From: Capnocytophaga haemolytica
Lineage (GTDB): Bacteria > Bacteroidota > Bacteroidia > Flavobacteriales > Flavobacteriaceae
Assembly (NCBI RefSeq): GCF_001553545.1
Contig: NZ_CP014227.1
Span: forward strand, 124,001-188,000
DNA length: 64,000 bases
Reading direction: 5' to 3'
Below are positions 50,844 through 60,030 of the stretch, piece after piece. Within the stretch, counting starts at the first letter, position 1; each line of letters opens with the position of its first letter. The notes under the pieces were generated by a model that saw nothing but the letters and a program-made list of their open reading frames with translations, had not been told where the DNA came from and ran no database searches. The position numbers were made by a program, and so were the translations under genes.

Positions 50844-50878
50844 GCACTTAAAGCGGTAATGATCCTCTCTAAGTGCTT
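50842..50878. terminator. Bidirectional hairpin, phosphodiesterase / ugd
   Basis: 9-bp stem AAGCACTTA / TAAGTGCTT (50842-50850, 50870-50878) between convergent genes; loop of 19 nt, no clear T-tract. Confidence 0.6.
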
Positions 50879-50898
50879 GTTGATATATAAAAAACTTA

Positions 50899-52227
50899 TT
50901 ATTTTCTTCCGTAACCTATTTGGATATACTCAAAACCTTTTTGAGGAAGGTTGAAAGAGTTATACTGATTTCGTCCGTCGAAGATTACTTTTTCTTTGAG
51001 GAGCTTAGCAACTTCATCAAAGTCGGGTGAGCGGAACTCTTTCCACTCAGTGAGTAGAATCATTGCATCGGCTTCTTTAAGTGCATCATATTTACTTTCG
51101 ACATAATCCACAGGGACGTCTTTGAGGTAGCAAGCCTTTGCCTCGTACACTGCCTTGGGGTCGTAAGCGCGAATGTGCGCTCCTCGCTTGGCTAATTCCT
51201 TGATAACGTAGATAGCAGGTGCCTCACGCATATCATCAGTTTCAGGCTTAAAAGAGAGCCCCCAGACGGCAAAAGTGCGCTCGCGGAGGTCTTCACCAAA
51301 GCGTGCGATTACCTTCTGAGCTATGACGTATTTCTGACGATTATTCACATTGTCAACAGCGGAAATGAGCTCTGCCTCGTAATGTACTTCTTCGGCTAAC
51401 TTCTTCAATGCTAACACATCTTTTGGAAAGCAAGAGCCTCCGTATCCGCATCCTGGATAGATAAAGCTATAGCCAATGCGTGTATCCGAGCCAATTCCAA
51501 TGCGTACCTTATTGACATCGGCACCAACGCGCTCGCAGATGTTAGCTATTTCGTTCATAAAAGAGATTTTTGTAGCGAGCATCGCATTGGAAGCGTACTT
51601 GGTCATCTCTGCCGAACGGATATCCATCGCAATAAAGCCGTCGTGCTGCATAAAGAAAGGCGCATAGAGGGTACGCATCTTCTTAAAAGCAGCTTCACTC
51701 TCAGCGCCTATAACCACCCTATCGGGCTTCATAAAATCAGGGACAGCCTTGCCTTCTTTAAGAAACTCAGGGTTAGAGACTACCTCAAAAGGGATGTCTA
51801 CACCACGCTTCTTAAGGGCAGCAGCAATGGTGACTCGTACCTTATCGGCAGTACCCACGGGCACCGTTGATTTATCAACGACGATGAGCTCTCCCTGCAT
51901 CACCTCTCCAATTTGCTTTGCCACTGACAACACATATTGCAAGTCGGCTGAGCCATCATCGCCCATAGGGGTGCCTACGGCGATAAAAGCTATTTCAGCA
52001 TTGTGGAGCGCTTCGCCAAGCTCTGTGGTGAAAAAGAGGTTCTTACTGGCTACATTGCGTTGCACCATTGCCTCTAAACCTGGTTCGTAAATGGGGACAA
52101 TCCCCTCGCGGAGGCGTTGTATTTTGTGCTTATCGACATCTACACAGGTAACACTATTGCCCATTTCAGCAAAGCAAGTGCCTGATACTAAGCCTACATA
52201 TCCTGTGCCTATCACTGCTATTCTCAT
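50899..52227 (-). CDS. ugd: UDP-glucose 6-dehydrogenase
   Basis: A 442-residue NAD enzyme that makes UDP-glucuronate for surface polysaccharides. NAD fold AVIGTGYVGLVSGTCFAEMG at the N-terminus; catalytic cysteine in PGCGYGGSCFPKDVLAL (near 258-275). The 50 further residues in the open frame upstream are hydrophobic, lie past the promoter and are rejected. No polysaccharide cluster surrounds it, though a GT4 gene (28.8 kb) and rfbC (57.3 kb) are in the window. Confidence 0.96.
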   Translation of the reverse strand: MRIAVIGTGYVGLVSGTCFAEMGNSVTCVDVDKHKIQRLREGIVPIYEPGLEAMVQRNVASKNLFFTTELGEALHNAEIAFIAVGTPMGDDGSADLQYVLSVAKQIGEVMQGELIVVDKSTVPVGTADKVRVTIAAALKKRGVDIPFEVVSNPEFLKEGKAVPDFMKPDRVVIGAESEAAFKKMRTLYAPFFMQHDGFIAMDIRSAEMTKYASNAMLATKISFMNEIANICERVGADVNKVRIGIGSDTRIGYSFIYPGCGYGGSCFPKDVLALKKLAEEVHYEAELISAVDNVNNRQKYVIAQKVIARFGEDLRERTFAVWGLSFKPETDDMREAPAIYVIKELAKRGAHIRAYDPKAVYEAKACYLKDVPVDYVESKYDALKEADAMILLTEWKEFRSPDFDEVAKLLKEKVIFDGRNQYNSFNLPQKGFEYIQIGYGRK

Positions 52228-52249
52228 ATATTCAGTTGCTAAATTTCGG

Positions 52250-52257
52250 CAAAGATA
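52250..52257 (-). promoter_or_regulatory. -7 box for ugd
   Basis: TATCTTTG on the minus strand, 22 nt before the ugd ATG. Confidence 0.75.
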
Positions 52258-52333
52258 CAATTTTATTAGAAATACTAACGCTATGAGATAGACAAATCTT
52301 CTTATAGAGAAGTGTTTATTCAAAACTTTTATA

Positions 52334-52341
52334 TACTTTTG
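52334..52341 (+). promoter_or_regulatory. -7 box for the superoxide dismutase gene
   Basis: TACTTTTG followed by CAAA, 17 nt before the ATG at 52359. Confidence 0.75.
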
Positions 52342-52358
52342 CAAAAAATTTATCACTA

Positions 52359-53135
52359 ATGAAATTAAAAAACACAATCGCTGTGTGTGCCTTAGCCTTG
52401 GCTACGGTATGCACCACTGGTGAGCTTTACGCTCAGAAGAAACAAGTAAAGAACCAGAGCCCTAAGGCTATGACTTCTGCTAAGAAGGCAAACCCTTACG
52501 GCAATCCTTCGGACGTAAAAGCCGAAGCAGGAGCTTTTAAGCTCGTAACGCTACCTTACGCTTACGATGCTGTCGACACTTATATCGATGCCGAAACAAT
52601 GTTCATCCACTTTTCAAAGCACTACGTGGGCTATCTGAACAATCTCAACAAGGCTGTGGAAGGCAAGCCACAAGCGAAGCAATCTATCGAAGAAGTGCTT
52701 AAAACAATGGATATGAGCAATGCTGCCCTACGAAATAACGCAGGTGGATATTACAACCATACGCTTTATTTTGGGCTTATTTCGCCTAAAGGGGGTGGAG
52801 AACCTACTGGGGCATTAGCAGAGGCTATTAAGCGTGATTTTGGCAGTTTTGAGAATTTTAAGAAGGCTTTTTCAGATGCGGGTGCGAAACGCTTTGGATC
52901 GGGCTGGGCTTGGCTTGTGGTGAAAGATGGCAAGCTGCAAGTGGTAAGTACTGCCAACCAAGATTGTCCATTGATGCCTAATTTGGAGGTATCAGGGACG
53001 CCTATCCTTGCAATGGATGTGTGGGAGCACGCTTATTACTTGAAATATCAGAATAAGCGCGGTGACTATATTGCGAACTTCTTCAACGTCATTGATTGGA
53101 ACAAAGTAGCTGAACTTTACCAATCAGCTAAATAG
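52359..53135 (+). CDS. Exported Mn/Fe superoxide dismutase
   Basis: 258 residues. The enzyme domain (about 62-258) has all four ligands: His in FIHFSKHYVGYL, His in GGYYNHTLYFG, and Asp and His in MDVWEHAYYLKY. The active-site glutamine is in TANQDCPLM, the position used by Mn-type enzymes. An N-terminal signal peptide (about 1-25, ends ELYAQ) and a basic linker of about 35 residues precede the domain, so the protein is exported to the periplasm or beyond, unlike most Fe/Mn-SODs. It probably detoxifies external superoxide. Confidence 0.93.
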   Translation: MKLKNTIAVCALALATVCTTGELYAQKKQVKNQSPKAMTSAKKANPYGNPSDVKAEAGAFKLVTLPYAYDAVDTYIDAETMFIHFSKHYVGYLNNLNKAVEGKPQAKQSIEEVLKTMDMSNAALRNNAGGYYNHTLYFGLISPKGGGEPTGALAEAIKRDFGSFENFKKAFSDAGAKRFGSGWAWLVVKDGKLQVVSTANQDCPLMPNLEVSGTPILAMDVWEHAYYLKYQNKRGDYIANFFNVIDWNKVAELYQSAK

Positions 53136-53153
53136 TTTTTAGAAGATATAGAA

Positions 53154-53196
53154 AAGGCTGGTAAGAGTGGTTTTTAAAAACACTTTTACCAGCCTT
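53154..53196. terminator. Bidirectional terminator, sod / obg
   Basis: 16-bp stem with one wobble (53154-53169 with 53181-53196, AAGGCTGGTAAGAGTG type) and a loop of T and A runs. Confidence 0.85.
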
Positions 53197-53213
53197 ATCT
53201 TTATATATGTGTT

Positions 53214-54212
53214 TTACTGTATCATCGCCCAGAGTTTGTCTTTTAACTGTGCGATGCCTTTCCCTGATACTGATGAGATAAATAGGAAAGGTGTACCTTC
53301 TAACTTGTCTTTAATATCTGCTTTTATTGCCTCTGTAAGCTCTTCATCGAGCATATCGCTCTTGGAGATAGCTATCAGCCGCTCTTTGTCCAACAACTCA
53401 GGGTTGTACTCCGATAGTTCATTGAGCAATACGTGGTACTCCTCTACGATGTCCTTACTATCAGCAGGAATGAGGAACAATAGCACCGAATTACGTTCTA
53501 TATGGCGGAGGAAGTAATGCCCCAAACCTTTGCCTTCTGCAGCCCCTTCGATAATACCAGGGATATCAGCCACCACAAACGACTTATAGTCTCTGTATTC
53601 CACGATGCCTAAGTTAGGCTTCAGCGTGGTGAAAGGGTAATCACCAATTTTGGGTTTAGCAGAGGTAATCACTGAGAGCAGGGTTGATTTCCCAGCATTA
53701 GGAAAGCCTACAAAGCCCACATCAGCAAGCACTTTAAGCTCTAAGAGCAGCTCGCGCTCTTCACCAGCAAGCCCTGGCTGTGCATAGCGCGGCGTTTGAT
53801 TGGTAGCCGTGCGAAAGTGCCAATTGCCTAAGCCACCTTTGCCACCACGCAAGGCGATGAGCTCTTGCCCATCTTCGGTGATCTCAAGCAGTATTTCCTC
53901 AGTCTCAGCGTCTTTTACGATGGTACCCAGTGGTACCTCCAAGTATACATCTTCACCATCGGCACCTGTGCTACGGTTAGCTCCACCACTCTCGCCGTGC
54001 CCCGCTTGGAAATGCTTTTGGAACTTGAAGTGAATGAGTGTCCATAGGTTTTTATTGCCGCGTATGATGATATGCCCCCCTCTGCCGCCATCGCCCCCAT
54101 CAGGGCCTCCCTTAGCAATAAATTTTTCGCGATGTAGGTGCATAGACCCCTTGCCCCCGTTGCCAGAGGCGGCGTAAACCTTTACGTAGTCGGTGAAATT
54201 GCCTTCGGTCAT
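53214..54212 (-). CDS. obg: Obg family GTPase
   Basis: A 332-residue ribosome-assembly GTPase. The glycine-rich N-terminal Obg fold (about 1-158, [13 protein letters not shown] and [10 protein letters not shown]) is followed by the G domain: G1 [12 protein letters not shown]2/G3 [10 protein letters not shown] and [18 protein letters not shown]4 AISKSDML. It lacks the extra C-terminal domain found in some Obg proteins. It overlaps the hpt-adk gene by one base (TAATG). Confidence 0.96.
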   Translation of the reverse strand: MTEGNFTDYVKVYAASGNGGKGSMHLHREKFIAKGGPDGGDGGRGGHIIIRGNKNLWTLIHFKFQKHFQAGHGESGGANRSTGADGEDVYLEVPLGTIVKDAETEEILLEITEDGQELIALRGGKGGLGNWHFRTATNQTPRYAQPGLAGEERELLLELKVLADVGFVGFPNAGKSTLLSVITSAKPKIGDYPFTTLKPNLGIVEYRDYKSFVVADIPGIIEGAAEGKGLGHYFLRHIERNSVLLFLIPADSKDIVEEYHVLLNELSEYNPELLDKERLIAISKSDMLDEELTEAIKADIKDKLEGTPFLFISSVSGKGIAQLKDKLWAMIQ

Positions 54213-55327
54213 TAGCCTTTAATGGTGTCGATAGTGTCGGATAGGCGCTTGGTGATCTCTTCAATGGTGCCAATACCATCTACGGAGTGATATTTACCCT
54301 GCTTTTTGTAGTAATCCATCAGAGGGGCAGTCTTCTCGTTGTATTCCACAAAGCGGTTGCGTATTTTGGTTTCATCCTGATCGTCAGCACGGCCGCTTAC
54401 CTTTCCGCGTTCTACGATGCGCTTTACGAGTACTTCATCGTCAGCCTCTAAGGCTACGGTAGCGCGGATACTCATTCCTTTGCCTTCTAAGAAAGCGTCT
54501 AAAGCCTCTGCCTGTGCTATGGTGCGTGGGAAACCATCAAAGAGGAAGCCTTCTGCCTCAGGGTTCTTTTCCACTTCCTCTTGCAGCATTTGTATGGTTA
54601 CTTCATCAGGCACTAAATCCCCGCGATCGATATACGATTGTGCCAGCTTGCCGAGCTTAGTGGCGTTACTGATGTTATAGCGGAAGAGATCTCCTGTGGA
54701 GATATGCACTAAGTTGTATTTGTCTTTCAGGAAGGCTGCTTGGGTGCCTTTGCCAGCCCCAGGTTTGCCAAAGAGTACGATATTTGTCATTGATGTGTTT
54801 AATTGATATACTTGCGGAAGATTTCGTGCCAGCCCATCGAAATCGAGCCCGTAGCCGAGAATAAAGCGGTTAGGGATAGGTTTGCCCACATAGTCTATTT
54901 TAAGTGTTTTTTTATAAGCATCAGGCTTAAAGAAGAGCGTAGCGATGCGCAGTGAGGCTACCTTCTTATCTTCAAAGATGCGGTAGAGTTCCTCCAAGGT
55001 GTTCCCCGTATCGATAATGTCTTCGAGAATCACCACATCACGCCCTTCTACATCTACATCTAATCCGATGAGTTGCTTTACCTTACCCGTAGAATGCATA
55101 CCTTGATAGGAAGACATTTTCACAAAGCTAATTTCGCAGTCGGCATTGTAGTGGCGGATAAAGTCGGCAGCAAACATAAAAGCCCCATTAAGCACTACCA
55201 CAAAGAGCGGCACGCGCCCATCTAAGTCGGTGCGCACTTCGCTTGCCAAACGCTCGGCAATCTCTTGCAGTTCGTCAGCAGTAACGTAAGGCTCAAAGGC
55301 TTTGTCGCGTATTTTAATGATTTCCAA
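54212..55327 (-). CDS. adk: Hypoxanthine phosphoribosyltransferase-adenylate kinase fusion
   Basis: 371 residues, two purine enzymes in one chain. The first 179 form a phosphoribosyltransferase with the PRPP loop [17 protein letters not shown] (about 98-114). From Met180 on, a 192-residue adenylate kinase begins: P-loop [11 protein letters not shown], then [26 protein letters not shown] and a short LID ([16 protein letters not shown]), so it is the short form. Met180 could also serve as an internal start. I believe the fusion occurs in other flavobacteria. Coupled to obg by TAATG. Confidence 0.92.
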   Translation of the reverse strand: MEIIKIRDKAFEPYVTADELQEIAERLASEVRTDLDGRVPLFVVVLNGAFMFAADFIRHYNADCEISFVKMSSYQGMHSTGKVKQLIGLDVDVEGRDVVILEDIIDTGNTLEELYRIFEDKKVASLRIATLFFKPDAYKKTLKIDYVGKPIPNRFILGYGLDFDGLARNLPQVYQLNTSMTNIVLFGKPGAGKGTQAAFLKDKYNLVHISTGDLFRYNISNATKLGKLAQSYIDRGDLVPDEVTIQMLQEEVEKNPEAEGFLFDGFPRTIAQAEALDAFLEGKGMSIRATVALEADDEVLVKRIVERGKVSGRADDQDETKIRNRFVEYNEKTAPLMDYYKKQGKYHSVDGIGTIEEITKRLSDTIDTIKG

Positions 55328-55382
55328 TTTTATAAATGTTTAATGATTGATAATATCAGTTTTTAGGACTAAAAGCAGCCAA

Positions 55383-56063
55383 CTAAGGCAGCGTTTCTCC
55401 TACGGCAATATCACATCTATGTCCTGGTTGCCCGTGTGGTGGATTGGGTTTGCCTGAGAAACCTTCTTCTGTAACCCCCACTTTGCGTCCGTTGGGGTCA
55501 GGTGGAATAACCACTTGTTGTTGTGTTACTGTGGGTTGTGCCCCTTGTGAAGCTGCTTGTGCTACGGGCTTACTACTCAGTGGCGCGCCTACAGGAATAT
55601 CACAGCGGTGCCCTGGCTGTCCGTGAGGTGGATTGAGTTTTTCACCTTTCTTGCCCACGTAGGTGGGCTGCGACTGTGCTACCTGCACGTATTGCACCTG
55701 AGTGCCATCTGAAACCGCAGGCATTGCTTCGCCTTGCCCCACAGGGCGCGCTTGTGAGGAGGCTTGTGCGATCACATTGCTATCATTAGGCAGCGGTGCC
55801 CCCACAGCGATGTCGCAACGGTGCCCTGGCTGCCCGTGAGGAGGATTGAGCATTACGGTAGTTTGAGGCGCCTGCACCTGCCGTTGTGAAGGTGTTACTT
55901 GACGCAAAAGCTCCTTGGGTTCAGCGCTCTTATCGCGTTGTGCTTCAGCTATCTCAGTATTGGCTGCAGCATCAGCGTCAACGGTGATTTCTTCATTATT
56001 GTTGCTTTTGCAGGCTATTAATGTGAGCCATACAAGAGCAGGGATAGTAATCTTTGTATTCAT
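55383..56063 (-). CDS. Lipoprotein with three NPPHGQPGHRCDI repeats
   Basis: A 226-residue lipoprotein (lipobox LIACKSN). The mature chain is low-complexity, rich in Gln, Ala, Pro and Val, and carries three copies of the motif (L/P)NPPHGQPGHRCDI(A/P)VG, near residues 75, 145 and 208; the last ends the protein. Each copy supplies two histidines and one cysteine, which suggests metal or haem binding, but this is inference. I recall single copies of this motif at the C-terminus of other flavobacterial proteins. The start is ATG 56063; the upstream Met at 56123 lies before the promoter box. Confidence 0.8.
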   Translation of the reverse strand: MNTKITIPALVWLTLIACKSNNNEEITVDADAAANTEIAEAQRDKSAEPKELLRQVTPSQRQVQAPQTTVMLNPPHGQPGHRCDIAVGAPLPNDSNVIAQASSQARPVGQGEAMPAVSDGTQVQYVQVAQSQPTYVGKKGEKLNPPHGQPGHRCDIPVGAPLSSKPVAQAASQGAQPTVTQQQVVIPPDPNGRKVGVTEEGFSGKPNPPHGQPGHRCDIAVGETLP

Positions 56064-56093
56064 TAATATGCGTTTTCTTTTTGAATTATTTGG

Positions 56094-56101
56094 CAAAGGT
56101 A
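56094..56101 (-). promoter_or_regulatory. -7 box for the repeat lipoprotein gene
   Basis: TACCTTTG on the minus strand, 30 nt before ATG 56063. Confidence 0.7.
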
Positions 56102-56214
56102 CGGCTATTTTATTTACTGACAAAATAAAATTAATAAAATTTTTTACTTATAGAAGTTTGCCCTATAAAAGCACAAAACGAGGGGTTATAAGGTCATTTC
56201 TTCCTCACTATACC

Positions 56215-56247
56215 AAAAAAGACAGCTCTTAGTGGGCTGCCTTTTTT
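56215..56247. terminator. Terminator-like hairpin
   Basis: AAAAAAGACAGC pairs with GCTGCCTTTTTT with one mismatch; A- and T-runs on both sides would allow use in either direction. No plus-strand gene precedes it. Confidence 0.6.
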
Positions 56248-56411
56248 GTTTTTTAGTTAGTGAAAGAAATAATAATTTACTTTTTAGTGTTGAGTTTTTT
56301 AGTGTAGTGATATACACTGTGTGTCATTAATAATTTAATAATAAAGTTATAGAACAGCCTCCCCTATTTGGGTGTTTGGGGAGACTAAAAGTGTATGTAT
56401 TAGTGATGATT

Positions 56412-57047
56412 TTAATGTGATGATAGGTAGTCGGCAACACCTTTACGGTCAGCGTGCATAGCCTCCTTACCTTCTTGCCAGTTGGCTGGGCACACCTCGC
56501 CATATTGCTGTACGTGAGCGTAAGCGTCTACCAAACGAAGGTACTCACTTACATTGCGCCCTAATGGCATATCGTTGATACTTTCGTGGAACACCTTCCC
56601 ATCCTCATCAATGAGGTAAGTAGCACGGTAGGTAACGTCGTCGCCTTCATAGAAATATGCATTAGCAGCCTCGTCATATATCTCTTCTGCGTCGAGAATA
56701 CCAAGTGTGCGTGCCAGATTGCGGTTAGTATCAGCCAGTAGCGGATAAGTTACCCCTTCAATACCTCCCTGTTTCTTAGGGGTATTAAGCCAAGCGAAGT
56801 GCACTTCGGCAGTGTCGCAAGAGGCACCGATCACCTTTACATTGCGCTTTTCAAACTCAGCAAGAGCTGCTTGAAAAGCGTGTAGCTCTGTCGGACATAC
56901 AAAAGTGAAATCCTTTGGATACCAGAACAGTAAAACTTTCTTTTTATTGTTTACTGCTTCTGCAAATACATTGATTTTAAATGTTTCGCCCAAATCATTC
57001 ATCGCGTTTACTTCGATATTGGGGAATTTCTTTCCTACAAATGACAT
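56412..57047 (-). CDS. ahpC: Two-cysteine peroxiredoxin (AhpC/Prx1 type)
   Basis: A 211-residue thiol peroxidase. Peroxidatic cysteine in DFTFVCPTELHAF (near 52) and resolving cysteine in YGEVCPANWQEG (near 187). It reduces hydrogen peroxide and alkyl hydroperoxides in the cytoplasm. No ahpF follows, so the electron donor is probably a thioredoxin system elsewhere. Own TACTTTTG box; no OxyR-like site recognised. Confidence 0.94.
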   Translation of the reverse strand: MSFVGKKFPNIEVNAMNDLGETFKINVFAEAVNNKKKVLLFWYPKDFTFVCPTELHAFQAALAEFEKRNVKVIGASCDTAEVHFAWLNTPKKQGGIEGVTYPLLADTNRNLARTLGILDAEEIYDEAANAYFYEGDDVTYRATYLIDEDGKVFHESINDMPLGRNVSEYLRLVDAYAHVQQYGEVCPANWQEGKEAMHADRKGVADYLSSH

Positions 57048-57081
57048 ATATTCTTGTGTTTTTTGATCTTGTTTTCGGGTG

Positions 57082-57089
57082 CAAAAGTA
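57082..57089 (-). promoter_or_regulatory. -7 box for the peroxiredoxin gene
   Basis: TACTTTTG on the minus strand, 34 nt before the ATG. Confidence 0.7.
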
Positions 57090-57218
57090 GGGCGTTTTCT
57101 TTAGGAGGAAAGTGTTATTTGATTGAATTAACTTATAGAAAGATAAGTTTTCATTATATTTTTTACAAATAGCTGATTTTCATACTTATAAATAAGTTAC
57201 TTTCTTTCAAATAGCTCA

Positions 57219-57262
57219 CAAAAATAAGAGCACAAAGGAGATAAATTCTCCTCTGTGCTCTT
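57219..57262 (-). terminator. rfbC terminator
   Basis: Stem AGAGCACAAAGGAGA type with one mismatch (57227-57241 with 57247-57261). On the minus strand it is followed by TTATTTTTG. Confidence 0.8.
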
Positions 57263-57296
57263 GTACTTTACACTGATGATAAACAAGTAATCCGCA

Positions 57297-57845
57297 TTAA
57301 AAATAAAAATCAAGGTCTTTGAGCAAAGGTGCGTCTTTATCTTTCTCAGATAGGATGATATCGCTGTGGGGAATATGCCAATCAATGGCGATAGTGGGGT
57401 CGTCCCAGCGCAGGCTTCCTTCGCTTGTGGAGGCGTAATAGGCATCGCATTTGTATTGGAATATTGCCTCTGGACTGAGCACCACAAAGCCGTGAGCAAA
57501 GCCGTGAGGAATGAAGAATTGGCGTTTGTTATCCTCGGTGAGCTCTACGGCGGCGTACTTGCCAAAGGTGGGCGAGGCTTTTCGCAAATCAACGGCTACG
57601 TCAAGCACAGCACCTTTCACCACGCGCACGAGCTTGGCTTGGGTGTGGGGTGGTTTCTGAAAGTGGAGCCCGCGTAGCACCCCATAGCTCGATTTCGACT
57701 CGTTGTCCTGCACAAAACGCACATCGCACACCTGCTCGGCGAAACGCTGCTGCGAAAACGACTCAAAGAAATAGCCACGCGCATCGGCAAACACCCGTGG
57801 CTCAATAATCACTACACCTTCTAAGGCGGTTTTAATCACATTCAT
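57297..57845 (-). CDS. rfbC: dTDP-4-dehydrorhamnose 3,5-epimerase
   Basis: A 182-residue cupin-type epimerase of dTDP-L-rhamnose synthesis. The catalytic histidine is in VLRGLHFQKPP (near 62), and FIPHGFAHGFVVLS and YKCDAYYASTSEG are typical. The other rhamnose genes (rfbA, rfbB, rfbD) are not in the window. It begins directly at the stop of the esterase-like gene, with which it is probably cotranscribed. Confidence 0.95.
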   Translation of the reverse strand: MNVIKTALEGVVIIEPRVFADARGYFFESFSQQRFAEQVCDVRFVQDNESKSSYGVLRGLHFQKPPHTQAKLVRVVKGAVLDVAVDLRKASPTFGKYAAVELTEDNKRQFFIPHGFAHGFVVLSPEAIFQYKCDAYYASTSEGSLRWDDPTIAIDWHIPHSDIILSEKDKDAPLLKDLDFYF

Positions 57846-59090
57846 CTATTCTTGCTTTACTTCTTCTTTTACCTCATCGGGTTTCACCTCTTCGGTAGGT
57901 TGCACTTCTTCCTGCACCTCAGGTACTACTTCTTTTTTGCTCTTCTTAGGCGTTCTGGTGCCCTTCATTCGGGTGATTCTCTCAGAGATTAAGTCGCCCG
58001 TAATAAAGTCGATGCTGGGCTGTGTATACGATTTCTGATAGGTTTTAAGTGCCTTCTTGTTGTCGCCCGTCTTCTCGTAGTATTCAGCTAAGAAGAAATC
58101 GGGCATAGCGGTTTTGAAGTAGCCGTTATCGCCGACGTATTTAGCCAGCTTTTGCAGCGACTCCCAATCCTGTGAGCGCGTAATGGCAGTGTAGGTAGCC
58201 ATCACATCGTTGAGCGTAGGTTTCTTCTTTACCCCGAGGTAGTCGTAAATGGTTTGGTATTTCTTTTCTAAGTAATCAAAGATGCCCGTTTCAAGCGGCT
58301 CTATCTTGGTTTTGAACTCCTTGCCACCGATAGGCTTATAGATGTCAAAGCAATAATCGAGCGCGCGAGCAATACCGTTGAGGTTTACTGCATTGATGGA
58401 AAGGTTTTTAAACTCTTCAAAATAGTAATTGACGGTAGCGTGCACGGGCATAGTGCGGATACTTTTCTCGAGCTGCACCACGCGCTCGTAGTTCTTTTTA
58501 TTTTCAACATCGGTAGTCGCCATATAGTAAACAATGCGGTGGTTTGAGCCTGCTGCCAAAGCCTGTGCTATTTCCTCGCCAATGCGTGGTGTGCCTATCG
58601 GATTGAGGCTCACGAAGAAGTTAAAAGTAGGCTTTTGCTGCAAGAGATAGTAATTTGCCAAAAAGCCTGCCTCGTCAGTAGCGATAATCCCTTTGAGGCT
58701 CGCTATGGGGAACTTCCCTTGGATGTAAGGCACTAACTCTGCCGACACAAATTCAAAGAAGCGCGCCGACTCGTTCATAGGGTGGGCTACCTCATCGATG
58801 ATGGTTACATCCTCAGGGTTGGCATCAATCACCCCAACGACGATGCACTTAGGCATATCGCCATAGCCCTCGTAGTAGCGCACTGCCGACACCACAGGCT
58901 CCATCAGCGTTTCTGCCCCGAGCACTACCAACAGTGGATAGGTGTCCTTGTCGGAGTATTTTTCGGGTTTGTAAATAGCGATCTTCTGCTTGCGGTTAAG
59001 TCTACCCGAAGAGAAGGTCTCGGTAGTAATCTGTGAAAAGGCATTTTGCCCCATCACCAAAAGGATGAATAGTGTTATTAATTTCTTCAT
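57846..59090 (-). CDS. Exported esterase-like alpha/beta hydrolase lacking the serine
   Basis: A 414-residue protein with a signal peptide (about 1-20, ends NAFSQ). The fold resembles Fes-type esterases (QKIAIYKPEKYSDKDTYPLLVVL; FFEFVSAELVPYIQGKFP). Where active members have G-x-S-x-G, this protein reads IIATDEAGFLANY, with no serine, so it is probably not a working esterase. After about residue 290 a TPR-like helical part follows (LAEYYEKTGDNKKALKTYQK), then a Lys/Glu/Val/Pro-rich tail. Role unknown. It is directly adjacent to rfbC. Confidence 0.75.
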   Translation of the reverse strand: MKKLITLFILLVMGQNAFSQITTETFSSGRLNRKQKIAIYKPEKYSDKDTYPLLVVLGAETLMEPVVSAVRYYEGYGDMPKCIVVGVIDANPEDVTIIDEVAHPMNESARFFEFVSAELVPYIQGKFPIASLKGIIATDEAGFLANYYLLQQKPTFNFFVSLNPIGTPRIGEEIAQALAAGSNHRIVYYMATTDVENKKNYERVVQLEKSIRTMPVHATVNYYFEEFKNLSINAVNLNGIARALDYCFDIYKPIGGKEFKTKIEPLETGIFDYLEKKYQTIYDYLGVKKKPTLNDVMATYTAITRSQDWESLQKLAKYVGDNGYFKTAMPDFFLAEYYEKTGDNKKALKTYQKSYTQPSIDFITGDLISERITRMKGTRTPKKSKKEVVPEVQEEVQPTEEVKPDEVKEEVKQE

Positions 59091-59120
59091 CAGTGGTATT
59101 ATTTTTTTGTTAGAAAGCTA

Positions 59121-59128
59121 CAAAAGTA
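59121..59128 (-). promoter_or_regulatory. -7 box for esterase-like gene and rfbC
   Basis: TACTTTTG on the minus strand, 30 nt before the ATG. Confidence 0.7.
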
Positions 59129-59176
59129 GTAAGAATAATTTACGTAGTATGTTTTTTTAAGAATATTTAACATTTC

Positions 59177-60001
59177 TCAGACGGCTACCGCTGCCTTAAT
59201 CGTAGGGTAAGGATCGTAGCCCTCGAGGGTGAAATCGGCGTAATCGAAGCTGAAAATATCGGTCTTTGCTGGGTTGAGGTGCATCGTGGGCAACTTGCGT
59301 GGCGTGCGGCTGAGCAATAGGTCGACCTGCGTGCGGTGGTTGTTGTAGATATGCACATCGCCAAAAGTGTGGACAAAATCGCCTAACTGCAATCCGCACA
59401 CTTGGGCGAGCATCATTGTCAGCAGGGCATACGAGGCGATATTAAAGGGCACCCCGAGGAAGGCGTCGGCACTGCGTTGATAGAGCTGGCACGAAAGGCG
59501 TCCTTCGGCTACGTAGAACTGAAATAGCGCGTGGCAGGGCGGCAGTGCTGCTTTGCCATTGGCGACATTCTCGGCAAAGCTCTTTGAGGTGTCGGGCAAC
59601 ACCGAGGGGTTCCACGCCGTAACGATAATGCGGCGGCTGTCGGGGTTCGCCTTGAGGGTGTGCACCACCTCACTGAGTTGGTCAATGCCTTCGCTGTTCC
59701 AATTGCGCCATTGGTGTCCGTACACGGGTCCTAAATCGCCCTGTGCATCCGCCCACTCGTTCCATATACGCACACCGTGCTCGGTGAGATAGTTGATGTT
59801 GGTATCGCCTTTGAGGAACCACAACAACTCGTATATCACCGATTTGAGGTGAATCTTCTTAGTGGTTAGCAAAGGGAAGCCTTGGTTGAGGTCAAAGCGC
59901 ATTTGATAGCCGAAGACGCTGGTGGTGCCTGTGCCCGTACGGTCGTCCTTTGAATAGCCTTTTGTTAAAATATACTTTAATAAATCGTGATATGCCTGCA
60001 T
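59177..60001 (-). CDS. thyA: Thymidylate synthase
   Basis: A 274-residue folate-dependent enzyme converting dUMP to dTMP. Active-site cysteine in [13 protein letters not shown] (near 155), folate and dUMP contacts in [21 protein letters not shown], and [16 protein letters not shown]. Length typical. It is monocistronic with its own promoter; no folA follows. Confidence 0.98.
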   Translation of the reverse strand: MQAYHDLLKYILTKGYSKDDRTGTGTTSVFGYQMRFDLNQGFPLLTTKKIHLKSVIYELLWFLKGDTNINYLTEHGVRIWNEWADAQGDLGPVYGHQWRNWNSEGIDQLSEVVHTLKANPDSRRIIVTAWNPSVLPDTSKSFAENVANGKAALPPCHALFQFYVAEGRLSCQLYQRSADAFLGVPFNIASYALLTMMLAQVCGLQLGDFVHTFGDVHIYNNHRTQVDLLLSRTPRKLPTMHLNPAKTDIFSFDYADFTLEGYDPYPTIKAAVAV

Positions 60002-60022
60002 AATATTCTTTTAATGAGCGCG

Positions 60023-60030
60023 CAAAAGTA
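60023..60030 (-). promoter_or_regulatory. -7 box for thyA
   Basis: TACTTTTG on the minus strand, 21 nt before the ATG. Confidence 0.75.

Larger units (their letters stand above)
56064..56411. other. Spacer between lipoprotein and peroxiredoxin genes
   Basis: 348 bp holding the lipoprotein promoter and a terminator-like hairpin at 56215-56247. The remainder is AT-rich with no open frame of coding character. Confidence 0.5.

Noticed and set aside
52228..52377. 50-residue N-terminal extension of UDP-glucose dehydrogenase
   Set aside because: It passes the promoter of ugd, overlaps the divergent sod gene start, and the enzyme family begins at MRIAVIGTGYVG.
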